The position numbers and the translations under genes are program-made. A stretch of 64,000 nt of DNA from Prorocentrum cordatum (taxonomy: Eukaryota > Sar > Dinophyceae > Prorocentrales > Prorocentraceae). The notes below the pieces were generated by a model. That model did no database searches and was not told where the DNA came from. It worked only from the letters and a program-made list of their open reading frames with translations. Positions 49,511 through 60,864 of the stretch are shown one piece after another (position 1 is the first letter of the stretch; the number at the start of each line of letters is the position of its first letter). The stretch lies in contig CAUYUJ010016069.1 in NCBI GenBank assembly GCA_963575745.1, forward strand, positions 233,264 to 297,263. The letters are read 5' to 3'.

Positions 49511-52500
49511 CCCCCCCCTCCCGTCTAGACCCAGGGGGATGAGGGATGGGGGGTGGACTTTTCCCCGATGGGGAAGAAAAGGGGTTGGAACAGGAAGCGC
49601 TTTCAACCGCCCGCGTCAGAGACTGGTGGGATTGTGCCCGGAACTCACCTCGGGAGAGGTCCAGGGAACGATTTTTGATTGGGAGGGACGGAGGTGGAGC
49701 AGGATAGGGATAAGGAGGAGGAGGAGGAGGAGGAGGAGGAGGAGGAGGAGGAGGAAAAGGAAGAGGAGGAAGAGGAGGAGGAGGCTTCGTCTCGCCTCTA
49801 TCGCGCCTGCGCGCCGAGTTAGTTGTGCTGCGCTTCTGGGCTGCGGTCGGTTCTCCTTTGTCGTTTCGTCGTGCCCTGCGCCTTCCTCCCAGCTCCGCTT
49901 GCAGCTCGCGCTGCTCTCTCTGCCCGTGGCCCTGGAATGCGGCCCTGGGGTGCGCCCGCCTGCCGCACCAGCGCTTCTTTTCATGGAGGTGCCATCAGTT
50001 CCGTGCGACGCGTTGGCGTCTGTGCCAGCTTGCCGATGTTAGCGGAGAAGGAGTACACACGGCTCATTTCTAATTATTCTAAAGTTCTTTGATTTTATTG
50101 GGGCCAAGATCCTTTCATTTCTAATTGTTCTGTCCTGGGCCTCTTACTGGCCACTGGGGGGCCAGGAACAATTAGAAACGAGCACACTTAGAAATGATCA
50201 CGATTAGAAATTAACGACGTGTACGTGTGTCAGTGTGTGTGTGTAGGAACCCTTAGAATTGCAGCCAGCCCTTCCGAAGACCAATGGGCCGCAGATGGCA
50301 GACGGCAACGAGTCCCCACGCGACTGAGCGGCACCAGTGGGGCGCCAGGCCCAATGAGCCATTAGGCCGAGTGGCGGGCCAGATGGTCCCCCCGAGAGAA
50401 AGACCTGAGGCGGATAACCCACAGGCGGGTAGGCCACTTGGGGAGAGCCGTTTGGTAGCGCACCTCAGTCGCATAGGGCCACGGCCGTGTCCCCATATCG
50501 TCGCGGCCTCCGATCGAGGGGTTCCCCTCTCTTCCCTACCACTCCCTATGTGTGTAGCGCTCTGTCCGCAGCCTCTGGCTTATGATCGCGTGATGCCGTT
50601 TGTCCTCCGAGCTGCTACCGACATGTATTCCTCTTCGTCCCTTTTACTTCCCATGTCCCCATCGCACTGCGACAGCGGCTCCAGGCTAACACGAGAGCGA
50701 GCTACGTCGCCACGGCTCCGCAGCCCCCAAGGGGTCGCACGGACACCCACGACGGACGCACGCAGGCCCACCCCACCAGGGACCCTCAGAGACTAGGTGC
50801 CGAAGTTCACCCAGGCGGCCTGGTGGAACCAGCACAGCAACCAATCCCCACTAGCGTGTCGGCCGTGCTCCGCGGGAGAGCACTCGTGCAGATCAGGGAA
50901 GGGACCGGGGCAGCTGCGTGCCAGGCGGCAGGGCACGCCTCGCTCGACGCAAGTGCCGCCTCCACCGCAGCCGCAGTGTCGGACGGCGGCCCGCGCGCCG
51001 CACCTCGAGCTCTGTCAGGCGCGGGGCCCTCCAGCGTCGAGGCCAGCGCGGTTGCAGCCACCCACGCCTCGCGCGTGGAGCGCTGCAGCCCGACCACGCG
51101 CAGGCTGCGCGAGGCCTGCGCCGGGTGCGCAGCCGCCGACTGCTCAGCCTGCGCGCCCTCGTCGCGGGACCTTCCTGCAGGCCGCCTTGCGTGTCGGGGC
51201 CGTGCTGCCGTCGGCTCGCGCCCGCGAGGAGTCCACAGGTACCACGGCCGCCGCCAGCGCGCCTGTCAGCTGGGGAAGTGTCTGGTCAGGAGCACTGCTT
51301 GTGTCAGCATCCGCTCGGCCACCGTGCAGGAGCTCGGAGGGGGGTCGGCCGCGTCCGCACTCACGCCCGTGGACATCATCACCGTTCACCACGGGCGCCT
51401 CCGCGACGGCCACCTCTGCTTTCAGAGGGCTCTCAGCAGGGTCCTGCGAGCCGCGTCGTGAGCAACCTCTGGTGTGGCTGTCTTGGCCGGCATGGGAATC
51501 TCTGCCGTGCCCTGCATCCGTCGTCGAGCTGCGCCGACAGCCCTTGAGGTCTGCTCGGAACGTCATGGCCTGACGAGCTGCTGGAAGTGGCCAGATTCTC
51601 GGCTGCACATGCGCTGGCTGTTGCTGCACCTTCCCCGACCATCAGTGGGGCATGCCATGGGCGGTAGCGCCGAGCGTCGCTCGGAGGGTGACGATGACGA
51701 AGGTCTGCTGGACGAGTACCATGCATTTCGCGGTCATGATGTGCCACTCCTGTTGGCTGAGGCCTGTCCATCATTGGAGCAGCGCACTGCGTCGGGGCCC
51801 CCAGCCGCTCAGGCGCGCGCGGCAGTGAACTGCACGAGCTCCTGCACCGTCGCATTCGGGTAGCGGGTCATCTGGGCCTCGAACGGGTGGAGTTGGTTCG
51901 GCTGGCGCAGCAGCAGCAGGTATCGTGGGATCCACGCCTACCAAGTGTCCGAGAGCGCGTGGGCGCTGTCTGCCGCCCGGGGACTGGCCCGCCAGCGCGG
52001 GGGGGATCAACGCCTGCCACGGGACCCAGGGGGGCAGCCCAGAGCAGCAGCTGGGCATTGAGGGCCGTCACGGGGCCTTCTTCTTCCTCACAGTCGTTGG
52101 CATCCCCACCGCCGTCGTCAGCAGCCACGTCGGCAAGCTCGCCCGCGAGAACCGCGGCCTGCTCGTCCGTGAGGGACACCCACCTGCCCAGGGACTCATC
52201 GTCTTCGTCGTCCACGGTGCTGGTGCCGCTGGGGTTATGGGTTATGGACGAAGGACTCGTTGTCGTCCGACCCCTGCGCCGTCTACTGACTGCATGCTGT
52301 CCTCAGAGCCAGGCGGGTCCCGAGTTCTGCAAGCCGCTCGGCTGTGCTGCGCCCCTGGGTGATGCGTCTCCTTGTCCCTCTCGTCTTCTTCGTCGTGTCC
52401 TTCGTGCTACCATTCTACTTGCTGTGAGGGCCTCTTTTCAATGGTGCGGGTTTTGTGACACTTGTTTTACATGCCTGGCCTTTCCCGGTTCGCCTGGTTC

Positions 52501-52547
52501 GACATCTGGGCGGGCATCGCGGGCCGTGCATTCTTCCCTCCGGCTCT
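49511..52547. other. No confident gene; inverted TTTCTAAT motifs and weak ORFs
   Basis: A GGA tract lies at 49696-49785. At 50118-50130 and 50166-50178 the arms TTTCTAATTGTTC and GAACAATTAGAAA form a perfect 13-bp inverted repeat, with more TTTCTAAT copies outside. From 50800 to 52430 both strands are open over long stretches. The minus-strand ORF 52215-51868 (start MDDEDDESLGRWVSLTDEQA) and the plus-strand ORF 50823-51461 have some coding appearance but no motif, and they conflict with ORFs on the other strand. Confidence 0.4.
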
Positions 52548-52928
52548 GATGACGGTGGTGATGATGATGACGATGATGCTGATTATGATGATGGTGATGA
52601 TGATGATGCTGACTGATGGTGGCGATGATGGTGATAGTGTCGGTGATGGTGATGGTGGTGATGGTGTTGATGTTGATCATGATGAGGGTAATGGTGATGA
52701 TGGTGCCGATGTTGGTGATTATGATGATGGTGGTGGTGATCGTCATGGTGATGGCGATGATGATGATGATGCTGATGATGATGATGATGATGTTGATGAT
52801 GATGATGATGATGATGATGGTGATGGTGATGGTGATGGTGATGGTGATGGTGATGGTGATGGTGATGGTGATGCTGATGGTGATAATGATACTGCTGCTG
52901 CTGATGATGATGATGCTGATGATGATGT

Positions 52929-52998
<70 letters not shown>

Positions 52999-53015
52999 AC
53001 TGGTGAGGATGATGG
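52548..53015 (+). repeat. (GAT/GGT)n microsatellite, left
   Basis: A nearly uninterrupted array of GAT with GGT and GCT variants, about 470 bp long. Poly-Asp, poly-Met and poly-Ser ORFs across it are artefacts. A similar array on the same strand lies at 59362-59631, beyond the DIRS-like element. Confidence 0.9.
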
Positions 53016-53618
53016 TCGTTCTCTCAATTCTAATTCATAAGTGCAATGAGAGCCGCCAGACATAAGTTTGCACTGCAGGGGCCAACAGTTGCATCTGCCC
53101 CATCGCCTTTTTCTATCGATATGCGGCCAGAGGGAGCGAGCCTCGCTTATATTGGCCTCCTCCTGGCCTGGATCGCTCTGGGCCCCACCGCTCACCAGCA
53201 CATCGCGCGCGGCCCGCGTCCGCCCTCCGACCCTCCGCTGGCCGCGGAGGACGCCCTGGAGCCGGACGCGCCCTCGCCCAAGGGCTGCGCCTGGAGGGGC
53301 CCGCCAGCTCCGCCGTGCGCGGAGCCGACTCTGGAGCTGCGCGCGCCCTCCGTGGAGGAGAGCGTCGCCCTGCTCCAGCAGTGCTCGGCCGGCGCGGCGC
53401 CCTCCGAGCAGACGTCGCTCCAGCAGGTGCTGGTCTCTCTCGCGGGCTCGCTGCTCGTGGAGGGGGTCCGGGGGGCTTGGCTCGCTCGCTGTGGCCGTCG
53501 CCAAGCGCCGTCTCCCAACTCGCCCACGCTCAGAGCCGAGGGCAGCCGAGCGGCTCCCGCTGACAGGCGCTCGCTGCCGCAGCAGTCGCAGCCGCTCGGG
53601 GGAGGCCTCTATCGATGA

Positions 53619-54640
53619 TTGAGGGAGATGAGCTCTTTGTCGAGGATGCTGTGCAGCCGCCGTTGCTCAACGTTCGTGCCGTCGTTGCTGCTTGTGCTGC
53701 TCGCCCAACAGACTGTGTGGTGGTCAGCCCGCCGCCGTGCGGACGATACCCGCCGAGCACGACGCGCCGCTCGCTGGCGCGGGCGTCGCGCAGGCTGCGG
53801 TCCCCGCCGGGGCCGGCGCGGGAGCGGGCGCCCCTGTGCAGGCGCAGGGCAGGCGCGCCAGCGGCCGCCCCTCCTGTCGGGGCCGCGGGCCCCCGCGGCT
53901 GCCCTGGCCGGGCCAGGCATTCCGCTCGGCCCTGCGCTTGCCGCCGCACCTGCCCTCGCTGGGGGAGCCGCCGCGGCTGGAGTCGCTCCCATCGCGGGGG
54001 CCCCGGCCCCAGCGGCCGCTCCAGCTGCTGCCGTCGCTGCTGGACACGGGGTCTTCACGCTGCGCTCGCTGCTGGACTTGGCCCCGTACTGGCGACGGCT
54101 GGCGGCGGTTTCCGCACCCTGGTTGTGTCATGCGATGTTGAAGGGCGTTGCCACAAGAAGTTCCGTGACGCGGTCGAGGCGATGCGGTAGCAGGCTTGGC
54201 CCGACTGGATCGTACCAGATGTTGAAGGGCGTTGTCACAAGAAGTTCCGTGACGCGGTCGAGGCGATGCGGCAGCAGGCTTGGCCCGACTGGATCGTACC
54301 AGGCCCTTGCGCGGCTGCCTGGTGTGCGAGTTTCATGGTGGAGAACGGCGGCTCGGCGGACGGACATCACATCGCTTTCCGCTCAGCGTGCCGCCTGGGA
54401 CTGGATGATCCAATCATGCTGCTCCACTCCGAGATGTCCAAGATCTTCCAGACAGCGGCCTGCTATGACCAGACCGATGCCAGCAACCTCGTCTGTCGAC
54501 AGCTCCAGCTGTGCCAGGAGAAGCTCAAATACCGCATCCCGGGCACGCCAGGCGCGATACACCGGGAGCGCGATGAGCTGATTCCTCACGGGGCTGCAGA
54601 ATACGCGGGGGATCATGGTGCGCCAGGGTCGCTGAGGAGG
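53619..54640 (+). pseudogene. Gag-like ORF of the DIRS-like element
   Basis: Recognisable blocks: an Ala/Pro-rich first half (53619 to about 54060), then CDVEGRCHKKFRDAVEAMR, WPDWIVPGPCAAAWCASFMV and HHIAFRSACRLGLDDPIMLL with regularly spaced Cys and Trp. The register changes frame, and an 84-bp tandem duplication (54135-54302) repeats the first block; its first copy ends in TAG where the second has CAG. Assignment as Gag rests on position before RT and on similarity in style to dinoflagellate DIRS-like elements (recalled, not searched). Confidence 0.5.
54135..54302 (+). repeat. 84-bp tandem duplication
   Basis: 54135-54218 and 54219-54302 differ at only about three positions (for example GTTGCCACA/GTTGTCACA and GCGGTAG/GCGGCAG). 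84 bp is 28 codons, so the frame is kept. Confidence 0.9.
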
Positions 54641-55497
54641 TGGTGGCCGAGGGCGCCGTGCTCAAGGAGCGCTGCAAGGCGAGGGGGGAGTGGGCGCTCG
54701 CCAAGCCGCCGCCGCCGCGGCGACAACGCTGGAGGGCAGGGTTGACCCCGCCAGCTCGACAGATCAAGGCTGCTGCCTGCGCCCTCGCCGTGTGCAGGAG
54801 CCCGCGCCACGGGCTCTTCGCTCCTGGTCCATGGTGGCCAGTCGCCAGCGAGATCTTCCCGCTCTCCCCGCTCGACGTGCCCGCTCGGCGTCCAGGCGGC
54901 CCCCTGGCAGTTCAGCGACGTCGGCGGCGACCCCAGCGCAGCGCTGAGCCTGCGAACGACGCGATCACATCGCTCGACGCGCTTGCTGGCCGCTCGTTCG
55001 ACGGGCCCGCCCAGTTGGACGCGGCCGCCCAGGCGCTCGCGGATAATCGCAGCGTGGACAACGGCGCGGCGCTGGGCCCCGCGCCTCGAGACGTCGGCAC
55101 CCGCGGGGGCCTTCGCGCGAGCTCTGCGGGAACGCCACCGCGCGTGGCGGCTCTTCCCCAGTCGCACCCTGCAACAAGGATCCGGTTTCCTGGCCCGAGA
55201 CGGGCGCCGCTCCCGTGTCGCCGTCGGCCGCGCCCGCCCCGTGGCTGGGGGGATTCATGGGCCAACTCGCGTTGCTGCGCTGATGGCGCCGACCGCCTTG
55301 GGAGGGAGTTGGGAGTGGCGCGCCCTGCTCCGATCCTGCCTTCCGTGTCAGGCCAGCCACAACTGGGGGGGCCGTGGTCCCCACCCCCTGTGGGGCCCCT
55401 CGATTTCGACGCCCCCTCTCGAGAAATCGTCGAGGCGATGGGTTCCCCCAGAGGGGGTCAGGGCCGCAGCTCCCCCAGTTATGGCTGGTCGGCGTGT

Positions 55498-56640
55498 CTC
55501 CTCCCACTACTCTAGCTTCGTCGAGGAGCCGTGCCCCCGCGGCATGGCGCGCTTCGCCCCCGCCGCGAGCCGGCCGCCGCCCCCGGGCGTCGCCCCGGTA
55601 GCAGAGAAGAGCGGTGCCCAGCGGATCATCTTCGACACGCGGCGGGCCAACCCGGACTTCCTTTCTCCACCTCGCACTTGGGAGACTTGAGGCGGGAGTC
55701 CATGCAAACGGGGGTCAGCCAGGGCCCCAGATCCCGCAGGATCCTGCGAAGACCCCCTCTGGCTGACCCAGGTTAGCGAGCCGCTCGTGGCCGCGAGGCG
55801 GCCGAGCATATTGGCTGACCCGGGTTTGCGAAGATCTGCGTTGCGTTTTTTTGTTTTCCTGCATTGCAGTTTTTGGTTTCCTGCTGACCCAGGTCTGGAT
55901 TGACCCGGGTCAGAAGATCCCCGACGCACTCGGTTGCCCACCGCGGCGGCTTTTAGCCAGCTCGCGACGGCGGACTGCGAAACCTGCTACTTCTACGCCG
56001 GCGACATCTGCTACGGCATCAGGCCGGCTCCCGTCCGAGCCGAGTCGACGGGCTGCCCGCTCGTCGGCGGCCGCCCCGCGCGTAGGCGACCGGCTCGCCC
56101 GGCGCCCCGCTGCCCCCCCGATGGGGCGGAGCTGCGCGCTTCACCTCTGCCACCTCGTGGTCGAAGGGGGCGCGCGGCGAGGTGGCCTGCCTGGCGATCG
56201 GCTCGTCGGCGATTCAGCAGCGGACCCCCCCGCGGCGCCGCCGGTCCCCCAGGGCGCTGCACGCGTCGACGATTTCCTGGTGGTGGGAGGGCCGCGAAAG
56301 GCCGTGGCCTCTGCGGGTCAGCAGGTGTCGGACACCTTCGCTGACGCCGGCTTCGTCGTGCACGAGGAGACCGGCGTCTCGACGCAGGTGCAGTTCGTCG
56401 GGCCCGAGCTGGGCGGCGCCCGCCGCACCGCGCGCGCGTCTCGCAGGCGGATCTGGCGCCTCGGGCCCGCCCTGACCGAGCTCTTGGCCAAGGGGTGGTG
56501 CAGCGGCGACGTCGTGGAGATCCACGTGGGGCGCCAGACCTGGGTCATGCTGATCCAGCGCTGCTCGCTGTCCGCGCTGTCCTCGGTCTACGCCTTCTTC
56601 CAGAGCAGCAATTGGGCGCCTCGCGGAGCTGTGGCCGTCT
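55498..56640 (+). pseudogene. Reverse transcriptase of the DIRS-like element, interrupted
   Basis: The N-terminal fingers motif is clear in VAEKSGAQRIIFDTRRANPD (to about 55680). About 230 bp of unrelated sequence with repeated GACCC(A/G)GGT motifs follow, then LPTAAAFSQLATADCETCYF (55940 onward). After a frame change come MGRSCALHLCHLVV, a decayed PMGWSWAL motif, and ARVDDFLVVGGPRKAV, the VDD catalytic box. The tail includes GFVVHEETGVSTQVQFVGPE and TELLAKGWCSGDVVEIHVGR. At least two frameshifts and the internal insertion disable it. Confidence 0.65.
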
Positions 56641-57369
56641 GTCCGGCGCGACCTGACCACGGTCATGGGCTTGCTCCCACTGCTTGTCGCGAACGCGTGC
56701 GCCCGCTGGCATGGCGTCGCAGCGGCTGGCAGTGCCCCGCGCTGCGGGTGTGGGGTCCGCCGACGGTGCTGCAAGCCCTCGGAGGCTGCTGCCGTCGGCC
56801 GCGTCGCCGAGCGCCGGCGGCGCCGCGTCGCGGGCGCTGTCGGCGCGCGGGGCCGCGCTTTCCTCGTCGAGGGCGCCCTGGGCGCCGCCGGCGACGCGCC
56901 CGGCTCCGTCGCCCAGGACGGCGCGATGGGGTTCGCAGCTGGGCTGCTGCAAGAGCGCGCGCGGCCGCGGGCTCTTTCGACCCGGTGGGCGCCATCTTCG
57001 TGCACCCGGGCCGCTGGCAGGTGGCCCGGAGCTTCCGATGGGCCGATGGGGGGCCGATGCCAACGCCCCCCGCCTCGAGGCGCTGGCCCTGTCCTCGGGC
57101 CTTCGCCGCTTGCCTCGGAGCCGCGCTGCTCGAGGCCGCGGGTTGCTCGTCTTCGTCGACGACCTCGGGCTGGCCCCCCCCGCGGGAAGGGGGCGGCCCG
57201 GGGCCTTCCAGATCCGAGATGTGCTTCGAGAAATCTGCGCCCCGCCCTTGGCCCGCGGAGTTCGACTCTCAGTTCGGCGGGCCCCGTCGGGACATAATCT
57301 GTTGGACTGCCCCTCGCGAGGCCGCCTGTATATCGAGAGCGCCAACGCGCCAGACGTCGTGGACGCCGC
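56641..57369 (+). pseudogene. RNase H of the DIRS-like element
   Basis: The first half reads DLTTVMGLLPLLVANA and CGCGVRRRCCKPSEAAAVGR in one frame. The second half, in another, reads LLVFVDDLGLAPPAGRGRPG (the Asp-containing xDNLGL motif) and VRRAPSGHNLLDCPSRGR, the VRWxPSexNxxDxPSR signature of DIRS-type RNase H. It is split by a frameshift around 57000. Confidence 0.6.
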
Positions 57370-58327
57370 GGGCCACGCCGCGGCTGCAAGCGATGACCCA
57401 CGCGCTCCGCCAGCCCCGCCGCCGTTCCAAGCCTTCGGCGAAAGCGGGGCCCTACACGGCCCAGACGCTGCTGTCAGGGGCGCGCCGCGTGGCAGGCGGC
57501 GCAGACGAGTGTTCCGAGTGCGGCGCAGCTTGCCGCGCGCCAGCGCAGTCTTCCGCTGCCGCCGCCCCCCGTTCGCCCTCCCGACCCTGAGCGAGCTGTC
57601 CTACCTGGAGGGGCGGCCGGTGGCGCCGGCAACGTGGGTCCGCCTGGGCTGGGACAGCCGCGTGCAGCTGGGCGCGCGCCTGGTGATGTCCCTTTGCGAG
57701 CACGCGGTGGCCGCCGTGTTCTCCTTCGTGGCGCGCCTTCGGCCCGGCGATTGCGACTCCTTCTCGTCGCTCCAGCTGGTCGCCCCCGTCGAGGCGGCCG
57801 GAGGGGCTGCGGGCGCGCGGGGGCTACAGCGCGCGCCAGCGGAAAAGGGGGCCCCCGCCATGACCAACATGTTGGACGACGTTGTGCCCTTCGACTCGGC
57901 GACGCACCTCTACCGTCGCCTCCGGGTCTTGAAAACCCGAGCCCGTGCCCCAACTGACCGCGTCTGGATGTTCTTAAAGGGCGACCTGTCTGCGCGGCCG
58001 GCAGGGGCGACGGCGGAGCTCCAACCGGTGAATCTGGCGATCGCGGCGCATGGGCTTTGCCGCGGAGGAGCGCCTCGCGACCTCCTCCACGTCCGCGGGG
58101 CGCCGCCGAAAGGAAAGCTCCGCAGCCGCTGGGCATCGGACTCCATGCTGAAGCTGTATGCCAAGCAGACGTGGGTGGTCCCAGAGCTTGCCCGCGTCCC
58201 TCCCCGCGTGGTGCAATGCGGCAGCCTCGTCTCAGAGCAGGTCGGCGCTGCGTTCGCCGTCGCGGCCGCCGCCCTTGCGCCTCCGTCCCTGGAGCGAGCC
58301 CCGCAGGCTCGGTTGCGACGTCGCTGA
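57370..58327 (+). pseudogene. Tyrosine recombinase of the DIRS-like element, catalytic Arg lost
   Basis: The frame is open from RNase H to TGA at 58325-58327. Motifs: FSFVARLRPGDCDSF (box I Arg, the xLRPGE region), DDVVPFDSATHLYRRL, then AHGLCRGGAPRDLLHV, where box II normally reads HxLRRGGA. The HxxR arginine is replaced by Cys (TGC, one change from CGC). Then RSRWASDSMLKLYAKQTWV supplies the W and the putative nucleophilic Tyr. The family cuts and joins DNA through the Tyr with an R-H-R triad, so the substitution should inactivate it (inference). Confidence 0.7.
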
Positions 58328-58374
58328 GTGCCCACCAAATCAGTGCCCGTCTCTGCTCACTCCTCCGTGCTGCC

Positions 58375-59139
58375 ATGGCCGCCTCCCCCTGCAATCGCAA
58401 GCAGGTCTTCCTCGAACTTTTTTCGGGGACCGAGGGGCTCAGCCGAGGAGTGAAACATCTCGGGTGCGGAGTGATCGCCGCTGGTTTCGTTTCTCGTCCC
58501 TGGCTCGATCTGGATCGGCCGGTCATCGGCTCGTCGGCCAGGTCTCTTCGTGCGTTGTCTTGGCCGTGTGGCTCGGGGCACCGTGCAACAGCTGGTCCCA
58601 CGCACGGCGCGGCCCCCTTGGCAGCAGCTGGTGTCGGCTCCGATCGCCCGATGCTATCTGGGCTCTGCCCGACTTGGATGGACGATCGCGCCCTGGCCAC
58701 TGTCGCCCGTGGGAACAGCCAGCTGCTTTCCCCTTTAGAAGTCACTCGAGCTTGCGAACGCCAGGGGGTCCTCGCCTTTCTTGAGAATCCTGCCTTCTCT
58801 TTTCTTTGGTCTACCCCCCGCTCGTCAGACTCGCCACCCCCCCTTTCCTCGCATTGCCTCGTGATTGATGTTTGTGGTTTCGGGACCCGCTGGGGGAAAC
58901 GCACCCGAGTCCAAGCTTGGGCCCACGGGTTCAAGATCAAGCTGCCCAAGCTGTGTAATGTTCGTAACGGTATCCGCTTTCATTCGCATAAGCAGCACAC
59001 CGTGCTTACGGGCAAAGACCCCGCCTCAGGCAAGCCCTGGACACAAGTATCGCAGAGCTATGCACGTCGGATGGCCTCGATTCTGGCCGCCGCCATTATG
59101 AACTGCGTTCAAAGTCTGCATTTGGCCCGCCTTCAGTAG
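58375..59139 (+). pseudogene. DNA (cytosine-5)-methyltransferase-like ORF of the retroelement
   Basis: It starts 48 bp after the recombinase stop with MAASPCNRKQVFLELFSGTE, whose ELFSGTEGLSRGV matches the SAM-binding motif I. GAPCNSWSHARRG (the PC catalytic-loop motif with a Cys) lies in a different frame at about 58580-58610. GVLAFLENPAFSFLW (motif VI-like ENP) and DVCGFGTRWGKRTR return to the first frame, so two compensating frameshifts flank the PC motif. C-terminal HSHKQHTVLTG and QVSQSYARRM follow. Related methyltransferase ORFs are known in DIRS elements and have been captured by several eukaryotic retrotransposons. ENP rather than ENV makes the exact subfamily uncertain. Confidence 0.6.
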
Positions 59140-59361
59140 TTGATATTTTGTTTGACAGTTTCGACGGCCATTTTGGCCGGAAGCCTTCCTGGGACTTGGG
59201 GTCCTTTCTCCTCCCTCCGCACCTGGTCGGTGGTGGTGACCTCCTTCCTGTTTCCTTCCATCCTCCGCTGCTGGCCGATCCTCGGCACGAGTGGCCCGTC
59301 GTCATGTGCACTCGCTTGGCTTGCGGACGAACAATCGTTCTCTGGCTTGGGTGGAGCGCTG

Positions 59362-59631
59362 GATGGTGATGATGATGAGGATGATGATGGTGGTGATGAT
59401 GATGACGATGATGATGATGATGAGGATGATGATGATGCTGCTGATGATGATGATGAGGATGATGATGATGAGGCTGATGATGGTGATGATGATGTTGAAA
59501 GGGGTGGTAGTGATGGTGATGGTGATGATGGTGATGATGGTCGTCGTGATGCTAATGTCAATAACGATGGTGATGATGCTGATGATGATGCTGATGATGA
59601 TGATGATGAGGATGGTGGTGATGATGATGAC
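59362..59631 (+). repeat. (GAT)n microsatellite, right
   Basis: A GAT array with GGT, GCT and AGG variants, about 270 bp, same strand as 52548-53015. The segment 59140-59361 between the methyltransferase and this array shows nothing recognisable. Confidence 0.9.
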
Positions 59632-60198
59632 GTCCTCCCTTCTCCCTCGTCCTCGTTCGTGCCGCTGCAGCCGCTGCCTCGCTCAACGCCCAGCGCTCGC
59701 CAGATCCAGTGCATGTGCCACCCTTTCTCTCTCGCCCGTTGGCCTCGGCCTGCTTCTCTGCCCGGGAGGGCTCGGCCTTTTGCTCGAGCGCAGTCGTGAA
59801 GTCTACGCCTGCGATTTGCACGGGCGTGCCCCGCCAGTGCTTCGCCGAATGTTGGTGCAATGTCGCAGGAGAGGAACACGTGCGTGTGCTTGTCTGTCTG
59901 CATGTGTTTCTCGCGTCTTCGCTGGTTGGCGCTGTATGGTCGTACATGCCACCGTGTTCTGCATTTGGCGTACACCGTTCCTCTATCGACAATGTTTGCT
60001 GGTAACTCTCATTAGCGGCCTCGCTAAGTACCGCTGTGTTGGACCAGCCGGCCGTGAAGCACAAAGTCTGTCTGCCCGTCTGTCTTTGCAACTGGGTGTT
60101 TGCTCCGGTGCCGCGCACGGGCCTGCAGAGGAGGTCGCGTGCCCGTCCCATTGGGTGTTGAGGAGTGTGCTTCGGCCCCCTCGTCGAGATCGGAAAGG

Positions 60199-60262
60199 GT
60201 GTGGTTGTGTGTGAGCGTGTGTGTGTGTGTGTGTGTGTGCGTGAGTGTGTGTGTGTGTGTGC

Positions 60263-60297
<35 letters not shown>

Positions 60298-60322
60298 AGT
60301 GTGTGTGTGTGTGTGTGTGTGT
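60199..60322 (+). repeat. (GT)n microsatellite
   Basis: About 120 bp of GT dinucleotides with regular GTGCGTGAGT interruptions. From 59632 to 60198 no gene is recognised. Confidence 0.95.
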
Positions 60323-60534
60323 TTGCGTTCGCGCGTCATACTGAAAGAGCTCACGCAGGGGCAGGCGGGCACGAGGGGTACGGGACTGGCCCTGCTAGGG
60401 GCATCGCTACTTGCGGTGATGTCTTTTTGTGGGTTTCGACTCCCAGGACTGTTACGCCAGGTCCTTCCAGCTTACCGCTGTCACGCCTCCTAGGTCCGCA
60501 GTGACCTCCCAATTGCTTTAAAGAAGTTCAAGCC

Positions 60535-60864
60535 TTGCTCCCCTGGTCGCAGGAGGCCAAGGTCGAGGACACGCATCAGTTCAGAGACCGAAAACGGCGG
60601 AGTTCAGGCAGACAACGCTGGCTACGACGAAGTAACTTGGGACCGACGCTTCGCGTAACCCCTCAGCCCGGTGCGGTCCCGCCAGATCAGTGGACCGGTG
60701 CATCTAGCTCAGCCTCGTCGTGGCGTGAATGGCAGTCATGGGGCACGTGGGGGCACCAAGGTGCGTCATGGACCGAGACAGACTGGAAGGCGAAGGGCAA
60801 GCGCTGTTCTCCCAGAGGAGATGACCCGTACGCGGACAAGCGTCCACGAGGTTGGGACTCCTGA
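60535..60864 (+). CDS. Possible Trp-rich small protein or exon
   Basis: 109 codons starting MLPWSQEAKVEDTHQFRD. The second half, WREWQSWGTWGHQGASWTET and KRCSPRGDDPYADKRPRGW, is unusually rich in Trp and charged residues and reads like a real disordered protein tail rather than random frame. No upstream or downstream exon was identified and no family is known. Competing ORFs in other frames make this tentative. From 60865 to 61480 I see nothing further. Confidence 0.3.
   Translation: MLPWSQEAKVEDTHQFRDRKRRSSGRQRWLRRSNLGPTLRVTPQPGAVPPDQWTGASSSASSWREWQSWGTWGHQGASWTETDWKAKGKRCSPRGDDPYADKRPRGWDS

Larger units (their letters stand above)
53046..59139 (+). mobile_element. Decayed DIRS-like (tyrosine recombinase) retroelement
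   Basis: Domains in order on the plus strand: Gag-like, reverse transcriptase, RNase H, tyrosine recombinase and a DNA-methyltransferase-like ORF. The RT-RH-YR set is diagnostic of DIRS-type retroelements, which integrate by a tyrosine recombinase rather than a DDE integrase and often carry a methyltransferase. Multiple frameshifts, an internal insertion and active-site losses show it is not functional. The outer limits are estimated from the coding blocks; the split or inverted terminal repeats expected of DIRS elements were not identified. Confidence 0.75.

Noticed and set aside
52462-53065. Poly-Asp, poly-Met and poly-Ser ORFs, and the similar ones at 59140-60214
   Set aside because: Products of the (GAT)n arrays.
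59165-59183. GCCATTTTGGC, an 11-base match to the spliced-leader core
   Set aside because: The flanks do not match (ACG before, CGGAAG after) and no gene start follows; likely chance.
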